IMG/VR virus record: IMGVR_UViG_3300027969_000230
Location: 1 to 36,503 of that record
DNA: 36,503 nt
Direction: 5' to 3' (one strand)
Source of the DNA: a virus
Under the pieces are notes generated by a model, which saw nothing but the letters and a program-made list of their open reading frames with translations, was not told where the DNA came from and made no database searches. This document shows, in pieces, positions 6,964 to 13,514 of this stretch (positions are counted from its first letter, which is position 1; each line of letters opens with the position of its first letter). Made by a program: the position numbers and the translations under genes.

Positions 6964-7375
6964 AAACCGAAAAGCTCGATACGAATACGAGTTCATTGAA
7001 CGGTGGACTGCTGGTATTTCGCTAGTTGGATCAGAGGTTAAGTCAGTTAAAGCAGGTCATATTGATTTTACTGGGTCTTGGTGCGAATTACGAAATGGCG
7101 AGTGCTGGCTTAAGGATCTATACATTAAAGAATCAGCAACAGCCTTTAGCCACCAGGATAAACGAGAGAGGCGGTTATTGTTAACTAAAAAGGAACTAAA
7201 GAAGCTGGATAAGCTGATGGACAAGGGCCTCACGATCGTTCCAGTATCAATTCAGGTTAATCCAAAGGGTTTAATTAAAGTATCTATTGCTTTAGCCAAA
7301 GGTAAGAAACTTTGGGACAAGCGCCAAGTTATAAAGAATAGGGATGCTGACCGAGCTTTATTGATTTCAGGTTAA
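6953..7375 (+). CDS. smpB: SsrA-binding protein SmpB
   Basis: The 140-residue product has the SmpB hallmarks in order: NRKARYEYEF at residues 5-14, GSEVKSVKAGH at about 27-37, NGECWLKDLYI, RRLLLTKKELKKL, and the basic stretch ALAKGKKLWDKR near 113-124. SmpB binds the tRNA-like domain of tmRNA and brings it to stalled ribosomes (trans-translation). The end (RDADRALLISG) is shorter and less basic than the C-terminal tail of typical bacterial SmpB, the part that enters the mRNA channel, so decoding function may be altered. No full tmRNA gene is evident here, though a tmRNA-like 5' motif occurs at 30007. Family call is firm; the phage role is inferred. Confidence 0.9.
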   Translation: MLSENRKARYEYEFIERWTAGISLVGSEVKSVKAGHIDFTGSWCELRNGECWLKDLYIKESATAFSHQDKRERRLLLTKKELKKLDKLMDKGLTIVPVSIQVNPKGLIKVSIALAKGKKLWDKRQVIKNRDADRALLISG

Positions 7376-7384
7376 ATAAATAAA
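7372..7384 (+). promoter_or_regulatory. T4-type late promoter
   Basis: TTAAATAAATAAA overlaps the smpB stop codon and lies 19 bp before the next targeted-protein gene. Confidence 0.5.
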
Positions 7385-7403
7385 CCTTGAAATAATAATC
7401 ATT

Positions 7404-8219
7404 ATGAAATATATTAAACTATTTGAATCATTTATTGCAGAAGTCGCAGGTTATCCGTTGGTTGCTGCAACCTCAGCGGTTAAAGGTTGGGCTGATCAAG
7501 GCGATGGAACATGGATGGTTAAGTGCACATTAGGTAGAATTTATATAGCAACTGCCGAAACTAAAAATAACGGCAACGTTTCAGTATTTTTAACAGCAAA
7601 TGATCCGGCAACCGTAAAAAGTCTTCAAGCATTAGGTTGTAAAGAAACAGCTCCAGCTAGCGGAGTCTATAAATTAGTAGATAAAGATAAAACCGAATAT
7701 TCTTATAATAAAATGTTTAGTTTAACTTTAACTGATGTAAAGACTGGCGATCCAATTTTAGTATCAATTGCAAATGTACTAAACAAAGTGCAAGCTGCAG
7801 CTACTACTACGCAAACCGTAAGTGACTATACTGGTCTTAAAAATTCAACTACGGCCAATGATAAAGTTAAAGCTCTACAGACTGCAATTATTGCCAGTGG
7901 AAATGCGGCTGCTGCAAAAGCACTTAATGATAAGGGCGGAGCTACCGGAATTTACGGTCCTGAAACCGCTGCAGCCATTGGAATCCTAATTGACACCCCA
8001 ACTGCTCCACCGTCTGAAATTACAAAAGAGATTAATACTAAGATCCAAGCTAAATTAACCATTGATAAAACTGCTGGTCAAAAATACGCAGATGATTTCT
8101 TTGGAACGGTTACTGATCCAAACGATCCGACCAAACAAATTAAAGTAGGAGATGTAATCCGACAACAGCAAGCTGCTGATACCGCTGCGGTTACAACTAC
8201 CACAACTAACAAACCATAA
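7404..8219 (+). CDS. Putative capsid-targeted protein with PG-binding-like segment
   Basis: The 271-residue protein begins MKYIKLFESFIAE followed by V, one of the closest matches to the T4 signal MKTYQEFIAE, with predicted cleavage after E13. Residues about 14-130 are beta-rich. Residues about 150-190 (VKALQTAIIASGN, then GIYGPETAAAIGIL) resemble a peptidoglycan-binding type 1 repeat, where GxxGPxTxxAV is the hallmark. The tail is Ala/Thr-rich and probably disordered. A head-packaged protein that touches peptidoglycan could act during DNA entry. That is inference; the repeat may simply be structural. Confidence 0.65.
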   Translation: MKYIKLFESFIAEVAGYPLVAATSAVKGWADQGDGTWMVKCTLGRIYIATAETKNNGNVSVFLTANDPATVKSLQALGCKETAPASGVYKLVDKDKTEYSYNKMFSLTLTDVKTGDPILVSIANVLNKVQAAATTTQTVSDYTGLKNSTTANDKVKALQTAIIASGNAAAAKALNDKGGATGIYGPETAAAIGILIDTPTAPPSEITKEINTKIQAKLTIDKTAGQKYADDFFGTVTDPNDPTKQIKVGDVIRQQQAADTAAVTTTTTNKP

Positions 8220-8287
8220 TGTATTTTAATTAAATTAGCCAAATTTATCAAAAGATTGGTATTATTTAATTTTAATGAATAATATTT

Positions 8288-8467
8288 ATGGAAACTATCT
8301 TAAACAAGCGTGAAATTTTTGCAGTTGCTGCAATGCAAGGAATGCTAATGGACCACACCTATTCAGTTGAAATCATTCCTGAATTAGCTGTAAAAATTGC
8401 AGATAACTTAATTAGTCAACTAGATCAAATCAAGTCTGATTTACCTAACCCCTCTAACCCACAATGA
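8288..8467 (+). CDS. Small conserved-looking phage protein
   Basis: A 59-residue frame runs from the ATG at 8288 (METILNKREIFAVAAMQGML) to TGA 8467. NKREIFAxxAMQGML is a start I recall from many small phage proteins of unknown function. The stop overlaps the start of the following membrane-protein gene, a sign of coupling. It fills an otherwise empty 240-base gap. Confidence 0.65.
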   Translation: METILNKREIFAVAAMQGMLMDHTYSVEIIPELAVKIADNLISQLDQIKSDLPNPSNPQ

Positions 8468-8670
8468 TGATGTACTCTCTATTACAAGGAATTTTTGAAT
8501 ATTTAATAGTTGGAATTAGTTGGGCAATATTAGTTGAATATTTAGATTCACAAAGAGCCGCTTCTAAACTTAAAAAAAGTATTACCACTAGGCTTATACT
8601 TGTATTGTTGTGGCCAGCTACAATATTCATAGCAATCGTTAATCTATTAAGAAATTTAATACACAAATAA
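8464..8670 (+). CDS. Small membrane protein
   Basis: The 68-residue protein has two hydrophobic segments (about residues 5-24 and 42-62) separated by a basic loop (DSQRAASKLKKSITTR). Several ATG codons follow one another at the start; translation probably begins at 8464 or 8467. It overlaps the gene upstream and is one base from the next. It could be a holin-like or inner-membrane modifier, but no family is recognised. Confidence 0.6.
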   Translation: MMMYSLLQGIFEYLIVGISWAILVEYLDSQRAASKLKKSITTRLILVLLWPATIFIAIVNLLRNLIHK

Positions 8671-8671
8671 T

Positions 8672-8881
8672 ATGTCAAAAACAATAGTAGTACAGGATAA
8701 ATTCAGAACCAATGAACTAAGTGTACAGCCAGGCGGAGCAACTGTAACAGTTTCACATTCAGACGGGTCTCACCGAGTTTATAAAAATATTAAAAATCCA
8801 AGGGCTTATACCAATTCAATACTTAAGGACGAAACTATTATCTCAGTGCAAGTAGACGGTCAGGCCTATTGGGCCAGATAA
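8672..8881 (+). CDS. Small hypothetical protein
   Basis: The 69-residue protein begins MSKTIVVQDKFRTNELSV and is predicted to be beta-rich (ATVTVSHSDGSHRVYKN). It starts in a TAATATG junction with the previous gene. Its stop codon overlaps the late promoter of the next unit. Function unknown. Confidence 0.65.
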   Translation: MSKTIVVQDKFRTNELSVQPGGATVTVSHSDGSHRVYKNIKNPRAYTNSILKDETIISVQVDGQAYWAR

Positions 8882-8886
8882 ATAAC
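8877..8886 (+). promoter_or_regulatory. T4-type late promoter
   Basis: GATAAATAAC overlaps the upstream stop codon and precedes the methyltransferase/glycosyltransferase cluster, so that cluster is probably expressed late. Confidence 0.6.
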
Positions 8887-8904
8887 CTAAACATTTACGT
8901 CTAT

Positions 8905-9471
8905 ATGATTGACAAACTTGTAACTGGTAGAAATACCTCATTTCTAAAAGTCTTAGAAATTTTACAAAACACGTATGGCGAAACTCCAATTAATATAATC
9001 GAGACTGGTTGTATTCGAGGAACTAGCGAAGTAAGCAAAATGGGAGATGGTTGGAGCACATTTAACTGGGAATTCTATGCAAAACAAACTGGCTCAACTG
9101 TATATGTAGTTGATATAAATGCTGAACATATTAAACGCTCCCAAGAAATTGTTCCTGAAAGCAAGTTTGTTAAGTATAACCTAAGCGACTCAGTTGAATA
9201 TTTACAAAAGTTTGATAAAAAGATTGATCTGCTTTTCCTAGATAGTTTTGACTATTGTGGAGATGAGGAGAATGTTAGAGCATGTCACAATCATTCTCTT
9301 AATGAAACCCTTGCGGCTTGGGATAAATTAAATGACCATTGCTTTATTTTAATAGACGATGTCTTTAATACTGCATGGGACGGTAAAGGTAAATTAACAA
9401 TACCTTATCTACTTGAAAATGGATTTACTTTAGAGTATTTTACCGATCAACAAGCTTTATTAAGAAGATGA
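8905..9471 (+). CDS. Class I SAM-dependent methyltransferase-like protein
   Basis: The start is taken at the ATG at 8905, after the late promoter; an upstream TTG at 8869 would overlap the previous gene. The 188-residue protein shows a Rossmann-type order: motif I IIETGCIRGTS (residues 31-41), VYVVDIN (67-73) ending the second strand, DLLFLDSFDY (109-118), and CFILIDDVF. This resembles the methyltransferase 24 group often found beside glycosyltransferases. The substrate cannot be read; a sugar, glycan or small molecule is likely given the two glycosyltransferases that follow in overlap. Confidence 0.65.
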   Translation: MIDKLVTGRNTSFLKVLEILQNTYGETPINIIETGCIRGTSEVSKMGDGWSTFNWEFYAKQTGSTVYVVDINAEHIKRSQEIVPESKFVKYNLSDSVEYLQKFDKKIDLLFLDSFDYCGDEENVRACHNHSLNETLAAWDKLNDHCFILIDDVFNTAWDGKGKLTIPYLLENGFTLEYFTDQQALLRR

Positions 9472-10124
9472 AGTACTTCAACTATTTTGATGGAGCGCTC
9501 TACATAAATTTAGAAAGCAGACTTGATCGTAGAGAATCATTTGAGAACAAGGCGTTTGACGCTGGCTTAATAATTCCTAGATTTAATGCAATTGCGTTTA
9601 ATCCAGATGAGGTAGCTAAAAATCCAAATGATCCTAATTGGCATAAAAAGGTTAGCAGTGCAGCCTCTCATCAAGAGTGTATTAAACTTGCAAAGAATAA
9701 CGGTTGGGAAAATTGCCTTATATTTGAAGATGATTGTATTTTCATAGATAATTTCATGAGTAAAGCTGAAGCCTGTATTTCTGATTTAAAAGAGAGAGAT
9801 TGGGATATGTTCTTTTTTGGCGGAGAACCTGCAAGCAAATGTAATCCAATCACTCAGAATATTGTACAAACTGACGGAGTTTATGGAGCCCATGCCTATG
9901 CAATTAATAGCCGGTTCTATGATACCGTACTCTCATATCCAAATGATCGTAACTTAATTGATGTTATTTACATTCACTGCTCAATCCATAGCAAAAAATT
10001 CTATTTAGCTAAGGAATTATTAATTTGGCAAGATGATGATCGTTATCCATCTGATCTTTGGATCAAATCAGGAAGCGAAAAAATTTATCGAGATGCCTAT
10101 ACAAAATTTGTACCTAATGAATAA
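9468..10124 (+). CDS. Glycosyltransferase family 25-like protein
   Basis: The 218-residue protein has the GT25 pattern: YINLESRLDRRESFE at residues 12-26, a nucleotide-sugar-binding EDD at 87-89 (LIFEDDC), and GVYGAHAYAINSRFYD further on. GT25 enzymes, such as LgtB/LpsA, add galactose or similar sugars to lipopolysaccharide. The start overlaps the methyltransferase stop (ATGA), so the two are coupled. In a phage, the target may be virion protein, host surface glycan or modified DNA; the sequence does not decide. Confidence 0.8.
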   Translation: MKYFNYFDGALYINLESRLDRRESFENKAFDAGLIIPRFNAIAFNPDEVAKNPNDPNWHKKVSSAASHQECIKLAKNNGWENCLIFEDDCIFIDNFMSKAEACISDLKERDWDMFFFGGEPASKCNPITQNIVQTDGVYGAHAYAINSRFYDTVLSYPNDRNLIDVIYIHCSIHSKKFYLAKELLIWQDDDRYPSDLWIKSGSEKIYRDAYTKFVPNE

Positions 10125-10923
10125 ACTAAGTTTTGTTTGCACAACCTTTCGTCGATATCGTTGTGTTGAACGTATAATTGAACAATATCTACAACAGGAT
10201 TATCGAAATTCAGAGTTAATTATTTTTAATACTGACGAAGAAAACCCATTTAGTTTGGACCCAAGTCTTGACTATTCAAATATTATTATAGTTAACAATG
10301 GAATTGACTATGAGACTCAACTGCCGTACACTAATCGTGGAGCTATTTGCAGAGATGCAGTGACTCATGCAACTGGAGACTATTTCATGTTAGCAGATGA
10401 CGATGACATTTATTTGCCATGGCATTTTAGACAAGCAGTTGAAGGAATTCTGTCAAACGGAAAAGACTCATGGAAACCTGAACAAAGCTTCTTTGCAACT
10501 CCTTATAAACTTGAAATGGTAAGCAATACAATGGAAGCTTCCGTAATTGTTAAGATGCAAAGAATTAAAGAAATTGGGTTTAGAACTGATGCTACTGGGT
10601 ATGAGGGCTTAAGTTGGTATACCCAGCTTAGAGATGAAGGCCAATTAGACGAGCATAACTCTGAATACGTTCCATCTTATTGTTTTAATTGGTCTGATCC
10701 AACTGAACTTGCTGGACATAAACAAAGCGGTGATATTAATAACCCTAATAATTTTGATAATCATAAGCTTAGCTCAAATGATATTTCAAATAAACCGTTA
10801 AATCGTTGTGGTCTTGCAATTATAACAGAATGTTATTCAAAGTATTATAATTATTTACAATTAAATTCAAAAAGGTTTAATCCAGTCCTCTGGGATAAAT
10901 ATGTAAAAATGTACATCAGTTAA
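10117..10923 (+). CDS. Glycosyltransferase family 2-like (GT-A fold)
   Basis: I take the ATG at 10117, which overlaps the previous stop, and not the upstream in-frame ATG at 10033 inside the GT25 gene. The 268-residue protein begins MNKLSFVCTTFRRYRCVERI, as GT2 enzymes do. It has RGAICRDAVTHATGDYFML followed by ADDDDIYLP (residues 94-102), the DxD metal/nucleotide-sugar site. It ends the three-gene cluster methyltransferase-GT25-GT2. The acceptor is unknown. Confidence 0.8.
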   Translation: MNKLSFVCTTFRRYRCVERIIEQYLQQDYRNSELIIFNTDEENPFSLDPSLDYSNIIIVNNGIDYETQLPYTNRGAICRDAVTHATGDYFMLADDDDIYLPWHFRQAVEGILSNGKDSWKPEQSFFATPYKLEMVSNTMEASVIVKMQRIKEIGFRTDATGYEGLSWYTQLRDEGQLDEHNSEYVPSYCFNWSDPTELAGHKQSGDINNPNNFDNHKLSSNDISNKPLNRCGLAIITECYSKYYNYLQLNSKRFNPVLWDKYVKMYIS

Positions 10924-10933
10924 ATCGCTGACT

Positions 10934-10943
10934 GATAAATAAC
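10934..10943 (+). promoter_or_regulatory. T4-type late promoter
   Basis: GATAAATAAC lies five bases upstream of the nucleotidyltransferase-like gene, one of the cleanest late boxes in the window. Confidence 0.6.
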
Positions 10944-10947
10944 CTAG

Positions 10948-12090
10948 ATGAAACACTTAAAACCATATACATCATTTATTAATGAGGGCCAATTTTATCA
11001 AGGGGAACTTAACCCAGTATTTTGGCAAGATGGTCAATTTGACCAAGAGACCAGAACTAAACTATTACAAATAGCTACCGATTTTTATACTGACCTTAAA
11101 GTTGAGGCTCCAATTATTGATATTCATTTAACTGGCTCTTTGGCAAATTTTAACTGGACCGAACACTCTGACCTTGATGTACACGTTCTACTTGACTTCT
11201 CAACGATCGGAGAGGATGTTGAGCTTGTTAAAAAAGCAATGGACGGCTTACGATTCGTTTGGAACTTAAGACATCCAGTTAAAATTAAAGGATTTGATGT
11301 TGAACTCTATGCACAAGACCATAAAGAGCCTCACGTTGCATCAGGTTTATATTCTTTGCTAAAAGGCGAATGGATTATTGAACCAAAGGCAGATGAGCCA
11401 AAGATTGATGAAAACGACGTTTTACGTAAAGCCGAAGCTTATAAAGTAGAAATTGCTGAACTTGAAAAAGAGGTTGATCAAACTGATTCTGAACAAGCAC
11501 GTGAAGCTCAAGACCGTATCTCTGCCCTAAAGCAAAAGATAATGAAAGCTCGTAAAGAAGGTCTTGCCGCAAATGGCGAGTTCTCTATTGAGAATCTAGT
11601 ATTTAAACAGTTACGTAATGATGGATTTATTGAAAGACTTATAAACCTTGGAGCGAAAGCTTATTCTCATATCTATTCAGACCCAGCTGATTCGCTAGAC
11701 CGTGACGAGAGAGTAAATGAATCATTAGTTGGAAAAGGTAGTACGGTATTGGTGCTTGGCCCAAAAGTTGAAGGTGCTAAACGATTATTCCTGTTTCATG
11801 CTGATTGGTCAAGGCAAGTTGAAAGAAATGGTTGGACTGTAAACATGGTTGGTCTTACTGCACCAGTGTGTATCATTCAAGAACAGGATGGCAGACTAGT
11901 TGCAAAGACTATATCAATCAGTCCGGGTAATTTAAAAAAATACGCAGGTCTTACTGACTATAATGTGGTCCTAAATTCCAAAACAAAAACTCCTTTTTGG
12001 CATCAAGCGGTTAAGTATACAAATGCTGCTGCTTTATTAAAAGATTTGTCCGCAAGCATTCGATCAATACCTGAAGTTACATTTAATTAA
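10948..12090 (+). CDS. Capsid-targeted nucleotidyltransferase-like protein
   Basis: The 380-residue protein begins MKHLKPYTSFINE followed by G, a targeting-like module with predicted cleavage after E13. Residues about 50-125 carry the nucleotidyltransferase signature: LTGSLANFNW at 61-70, then SDLDVHVLL with D75 and D77 as metal ligands, and FDVELY (116-121) as a candidate third acidic site. A charged coiled-coil-like helix follows (about 150-200). At 256-259 VNE is followed by S, identical to the cleavage site of the protein at 1298, so the C-terminal ~120 residues may be released separately. The C-domain is not recognised. Delivering a nucleotidyltransferase with the DNA would let it act on host molecules at once; this is inference. 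Confidence 0.7.
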   Translation: MKHLKPYTSFINEGQFYQGELNPVFWQDGQFDQETRTKLLQIATDFYTDLKVEAPIIDIHLTGSLANFNWTEHSDLDVHVLLDFSTIGEDVELVKKAMDGLRFVWNLRHPVKIKGFDVELYAQDHKEPHVASGLYSLLKGEWIIEPKADEPKIDENDVLRKAEAYKVEIAELEKEVDQTDSEQAREAQDRISALKQKIMKARKEGLAANGEFSIENLVFKQLRNDGFIERLINLGAKAYSHIYSDPADSLDRDERVNESLVGKGSTVLVLGPKVEGAKRLFLFHADWSRQVERNGWTVNMVGLTAPVCIIQEQDGRLVAKTISISPGNLKKYAGLTDYNVVLNSKTKTPFWHQAVKYTNAAALLKDLSASIRSIPEVTFN

Positions 12091-12111
12091 TAATTTAAGT
12101 ATTTAATATAT

Positions 12112-12143
12112 AAATGGGTCCTAGCACTAGAGACCCATTTTTT
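12112..12143 (+). terminator. Rho-independent terminator fused to the next promoter
   Basis: AAATGGGTC (12112-12120) pairs with GACCCATTT (12132-12140), then a T-run leads directly into GGTATATTA, the next promoter. Confidence 0.85.
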
Positions 12144-12152
12144 GGTATATTA
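12144..12152 (+). promoter_or_regulatory. Extended -10 promoter
   Basis: TTGGTATATTA fits TGnTATAAT with one change and starts directly after the terminator T-run. No late box accompanies it. Confidence 0.5.
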
Positions 12153-12160
12153 GGACTAAC

Positions 12161-12574
12161 ATGAAATCAACTGACTTAAGAATAGGAAATATTGTGGATC
12201 TTGGAAACAGGATTGCTAAGATTATTGAGATTGGTCCACTAATGTGCATAGTTGTGGACTTAGAAGAAACTCAAGACACGATTGAAGATTACGAAAGAGT
12301 AAAAGGTCTTCCATTAACCGATGAATGGTTTATTGAATGGGGATTCCATAAGGATGGTGAGTATTGGTGCAAAGGTATATACGATTATAAGTTCTGCTTT
12401 AGATATCGGGACTGGGCTAAAAACTGGGCGTTCTATCAAGAGTTTACAGATAGTCCCGACCCAAGTGATGATGGAAAGAAATACCCAATATCATTTGATA
12501 TTGAATTCGTGCATCAAATACAAAACTTATGGTTCGCATTATTACATTACGAGATAACAACTAACCCAAATTAA
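12161..12574 (+). CDS. Bacteroidota-type small protein (LRIGN family)
   Basis: The 137-residue protein begins MKSTDLRIGNIVDLGNRIAK, has PLTDEWFIEWGF in the middle and ends IEFVHQIQNLWFALLHYEI. This arrangement (LRIGN start, 'PLTEEWL..FGF', and a 'HxLQNLYFALTGEEL'-like end) is recalled from many phage and prophage proteins in Bacteroidota. Its biochemical role is unknown. It heads a run of small genes separated by TAATATG junctions and is one of the better host clues here. Confidence 0.75.
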   Translation: MKSTDLRIGNIVDLGNRIAKIIEIGPLMCIVVDLEETQDTIEDYERVKGLPLTDEWFIEWGFHKDGEYWCKGIYDYKFCFRYRDWAKNWAFYQEFTDSPDPSDDGKKYPISFDIEFVHQIQNLWFALLHYEITTNPN

Positions 12575-12575
12575 T

Positions 12576-12830
12576 ATGGAAGATAAAGAACTAATCATAA
12601 AGGCAATAGCTGAGAGAATTAAAGAAGAGCAAAAGAAACATGAAAGGAGTATTCCAAATTGGCATGAAATTGCTGCAAGAAAGATTTATGCTACTTTTAA
12701 TATTCTATTATTGATTGAAGAATACAGAGAAAAGGAATTACTTAATCGTAATCAGCCATATCACTATGAGGCTGAAATATCATCAGGATTAAATGGCTTA
12801 ATAGAATTTATTAAAGACAAACAAGACTAA
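12576..12830 (+). CDS. Small hypothetical protein
   Basis: The 84-residue, charged protein begins MEDKELIIKAIAERIKEEQKK and is predicted almost wholly helical. It starts in a TAATATG junction with the gene upstream and ends in another with the gene downstream. No family is recognised. Confidence 0.65.
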   Translation: MEDKELIIKAIAERIKEEQKKHERSIPNWHEIAARKIYATFNILLLIEEYREKELLNRNQPYHYEAEISSGLNGLIEFIKDKQD

Positions 12831-12831
12831 T

Positions 12832-12996
12832 ATGGAAAAAATAGATAAAATAAGAATAATATGTTCTTTAACAATGATAGCATCTGGAATACTAGTAATA
12901 ATTATAGGTGAACCACATGAAAAAATACTAAGTGTAATTCCTTTTTTAATGGGATTATATCCTTTATCAAAAATAGGATTTGAAGAAAGGTATTAA
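12832..12996 (+). CDS. Small two-helix membrane protein
   Basis: A 54-residue frame starts at the ATG at 12832 (MEKIDKIRIICSLTMIASG) and ends at TAA 12996. Hydrophobic segments lie at about residues 8-26 and 32-46, joined by GEPHEK. It sits between two small genes on the same strand. It may be an inner-membrane peptide of unknown role. Confidence 0.55.
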   Translation: MEKIDKIRIICSLTMIASGILVIIIGEPHEKILSVIPFLMGLYPLSKIGFEERY

Positions 12997-13015
12997 ATTT
13001 AAAAACAAAACTAAT

Positions 13016-13264
13016 ATGAAAACACAAGCAGAAATAGTAATAAAAGCAAAAGCCTATGCAGAATCTATTGGTAATGAAGATGGAACATCTGCTTATGATT
13101 ATGTAATGGGTTATAATCAATGCCAAGAAGACATTTTTAATGAACTTAATGAATGGATCATAATTACTTTATCTGCTGAATCAAAGTTAGGTGCATCTGA
13201 TAATGTTATTGAAGCATTATTAAATGTTAAGTATAAAATAGAATCATTAAACAAACAAGGCTAA
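13016..13264 (+). CDS. Small hypothetical protein
   Basis: The ATG at 13016 is preferred: it follows the common ACTAATATG context, and the longer frame from 12980 would overlap the previous gene and add a basic leader. The 82-residue protein begins MKTQAEIVIKAKAYAESIG and is helical, with YDYVMGYNQCQEDI in the middle. No function can be assigned. Confidence 0.6.
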   Translation: MKTQAEIVIKAKAYAESIGNEDGTSAYDYVMGYNQCQEDIFNELNEWIIITLSAESKLGASDNVIEALLNVKYKIESLNKQG

Positions 13265-13265
13265 T

Positions 13266-13445
13266 ATGTGGAACTATATTAAATATCTTTTAAAACTATT
13301 ATTTGGCTTTATGATTATTATAGCAGTTGATGTTATATTAAAGAAGGCTGATCCGTTTGTAGGAAACGTGTGGTTTTACTTAACACTAATGTGTTACAAT
13401 GGATACTGTTATTTAGAATACAGATTAACTGATAAATCTGAATAA
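13266..13445 (+). CDS. Small membrane protein
   Basis: A 59-residue frame begins MWNYIKYLLKLLFGFMIII at 13266 and ends at TAA 13445. Two hydrophobic stretches lie at about residues 6-24 and 34-50. It starts in the TAATATG junction after the previous gene. Role unknown. Confidence 0.5.
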   Translation: MWNYIKYLLKLLFGFMIIIAVDVILKKADPFVGNVWFYLTLMCYNGYCYLEYRLTDKSE

Positions 13446-13448
13446 TAT

Positions 13449-13473
13449 GAGTTAGTTTAAAAGAATCTAACTC
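13449..13473 (+). terminator. Stem-loop before the topoisomerase gene
   Basis: GAGTTAG (13449-13455) pairs with CTAACTC (13467-13473) around an A/T loop, followed by TATTT and no long T-run. It may be a weak terminator or a leader structure of the topoisomerase message. Confidence 0.45.
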
Positions 13474-13514
13474 TATTTAAAAACTTTTAGTACTTTTACA
13501 AATACAATAAAAAT

